In this document: positions 5,962 to 6,907 of the stretch, in pieces
Layout of the letters: each line of letters starts with the position of its first letter
Numbering within the stretch: position 1 is the stretch's first letter
Assembly: GCA_947447315.1 (NCBI GenBank)
Contig: CANFJD010000154.1
Span: 1 to 6,907, forward strand
Direction of reading: 5' to 3'
DNA length: 6,907 nucleotides
DNA from: Fimbriimonadaceae bacterium
Lineage (GTDB): Bacteria > Armatimonadota > Fimbriimonadia > Fimbriimonadales > Fimbriimonadaceae
Translations under genes and position numbers: made by a program
The notes under the pieces: generated by a model
Database searches by the model: none
Told to the model about the DNA's origin: nothing
The model's input: the letters and a program-made list of their open reading frames with translations, nothing else

Positions 5962-6907
5962 ATGGAAACTCGAAAATTTGACTACCTGGTGATCGGCTCG
6001 GGGCTTGCCGGTCTCGCCTTCGCGTTGCGGGCCAGTACTCACGGAACGGTGGGAGTGATCACCAAAGCAGAGATCACCGAATCGAATACGCAGTGGGCAC
6101 AAGGAGGAATCGCCGCGGCGGTGGGAGAAGCCGACTCGTGGGAGCTTCATGAGCGAGACACCCTGATTGCCGGCGCGGGCCTATGTGACGAGCAGGCCGT
6201 CAGATTCCTAGTTCAAGAAGCGCCAGCGGCCATTCAGTGGTTAGTAGATTTAGGGGCCGAATTCGACTCGGCTCAAGGCGGCGAACTTTCTTTGGGGCGA
6301 GAAGGCGGCCACAGTCGCCACCGGATCGTTCACCACGCCGATAAGACCGGGGCGGAAGTGGAGCGAGCCGTGGTGAAGGCGGTACGCGACAATCCGAGAA
6401 TCACGGTGTATGAGCGGACTTTTGCCACCGAATTACTGTCGGATGGCGATCGTTGCGTAGGCGTGGTCGCCGAAGTAGAAGAGTTGGGGCCAGTCGTTTT
6501 TCGTGCGCGCGCAACTTTGCTGGCGACCGGTGGATGCGGGAAGCTGTATCAGCACACAACTAATCCCAGCGTGGCGACGGCGGACGGAATCGCGCTTGCG
6601 GGTAGAGCGGGGGCCGTCATCGAAAACATGGAATTTATGCAGTTCCATCCCACCACGCTTTTTCACCCCCAACTACGATCGTTTTTGATTACCGAGGCCG
6701 TTCGGGGCGCTGGCGGAACGCTTCGAAATCACCTGGGCCGTCGCTTCATGTACGATTTCGATGAGCGGTTGGAACTGGCTCCTCGAGATGTTGTCGCCCG
6801 GGCGATTGAAGCGGAAATGGCAAAGCACGAGACGTGGTGCGTTTACTTGGATACCACTCATCTGGATCCGAAATTACTTCACCACGAATTCCCCACGGTT
6901 TACGAGC
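5962..6907 (+). CDS. nadB: L-aspartate oxidase NadB (partial, first 315 residues)
   Basis: NadB is the cytoplasmic FAD enzyme that oxidises L-aspartate to iminoaspartate, the first step of de novo NAD synthesis; NadA then condenses the product to quinolinate. The frame begins at ATG directly after the TAG of the glycosidase and stays open to the window edge. The FAD-binding GxGxxG-type motif is IGSGLAGL (11-18). The flavin-contact segment SNTQWAQGGIAAA is at 41-53. REGGHSRHRIVHH (113-125) contains E114, equivalent to the E. coli catalytic Glu. ATGGCGKLYQHTTNP (188-202) is typical of the succinate dehydrogenase/aspartate oxidase flavoprotein family. MEFMQFHPT (223-231) gives H229, and LAPRDVVARAI (272-282) gives R275, both active-site residues of the family. 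No heme or iron-sulfur partner is nearby, favouring NadB over SdhA/FrdA. The C-terminal part, about 200 residues by family length, is missing. There is no clear ribosome site, so translational coupling to the upstream gene is likely. Confidence 0.95.
   Translation, partial: METRKFDYLVIGSGLAGLAFALRASTHGTVGVITKAEITESNTQWAQGGIAAAVGEADSWELHERDTLIAGAGLCDEQAVRFLVQEAPAAIQWLVDLGAEFDSAQGGELSLGREGGHSRHRIVHHADKTGAEVERAVVKAVRDNPRITVYERTFATELLSDGDRCVGVVAEVEELGPVVFRARATLLATGGCGKLYQHTTNPSVATADGIALAGRAGAVIENMEFMQFHPTTLFHPQLRSFLITEAVRGAGGTLRNHLGRRFMYDFDERLELAPRDVVARAIEAEMAKHETWCVYLDTTHLDPKLLHHEFPTVYE

Noticed and set aside
1..6907. tRNA, rRNA, CRISPR array, transposase, attachment site
   Set aside because: No cloverleaf, regularly spaced repeats, transposase motifs or flanking terminal repeats were seen. 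Nearly all bases are accounted for by housekeeping-type genes.

Overview
The window (about 55-57% G+C by hand estimate) looks like a chromosomal segment of an aerobic, heterotrophic, Gram-negative-type bacterium. It holds two divergently oriented gene groups separated by one intergenic region at 3414-3660. Sequence alone does not fix the taxon. Alternative complex III, a fused heme O/heme A synthase, and a secreted glycosidase with an N-terminal DUF5060-like domain together suggest a lineage such as Armatimonadota, Planctomycetota, Acidobacteriota or a relative. This is inference and was not tested by any search.

Left group, minus strand (3413 down to 1). The order of transcription is a CtaA-CtaB fusion (heme A synthase plus heme O synthase), then actA (pentaheme membrane-anchored cytochrome c), then actB (start of the molybdopterin-oxidoreductase-like/iron-sulfur subunit, cut by the window edge). 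ActA and ActB are subunits of alternative complex III, a quinol:cytochrome c (or direct oxidase) oxidoreductase that replaces cytochrome bc1. The fused heme synthase sits immediately upstream, with its stop codon touching the actA start codon. This links the electron-donating complex to supply of heme A for an aa3/caa3-type oxidase, whose genes probably lie beyond the left edge after the remaining act genes.

Right group, plus strand (about 3661 to 6907). A large secreted glycoside hydrolase of the clan GH-A TIM-barrel type (DUF5060-like N-domain, barrel, C-terminal beta domains) is followed with no spacer (TAG then ATG) by nadB, L-aspartate oxidase, the first enzyme of de novo NAD synthesis. 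nadB is truncated by the right edge but open throughout.

The 247-base intergenic region must carry both divergent promoters. Its left part is AT-rich with nested inverted repeats just upstream of the heme synthase gene. No RNA genes, mobile elements, CRISPR arrays or convincing rho-independent terminators were seen. The most unusual features are the CtaA-CtaB fusion with an unexplained hydrophilic tail of about 76 residues, a perfect UACG-loop hairpin inside that tail, the glycosidase-nadB coupling, and an apparent excess of the palindrome CGATCG. I did not find evidence of a wholly new system.
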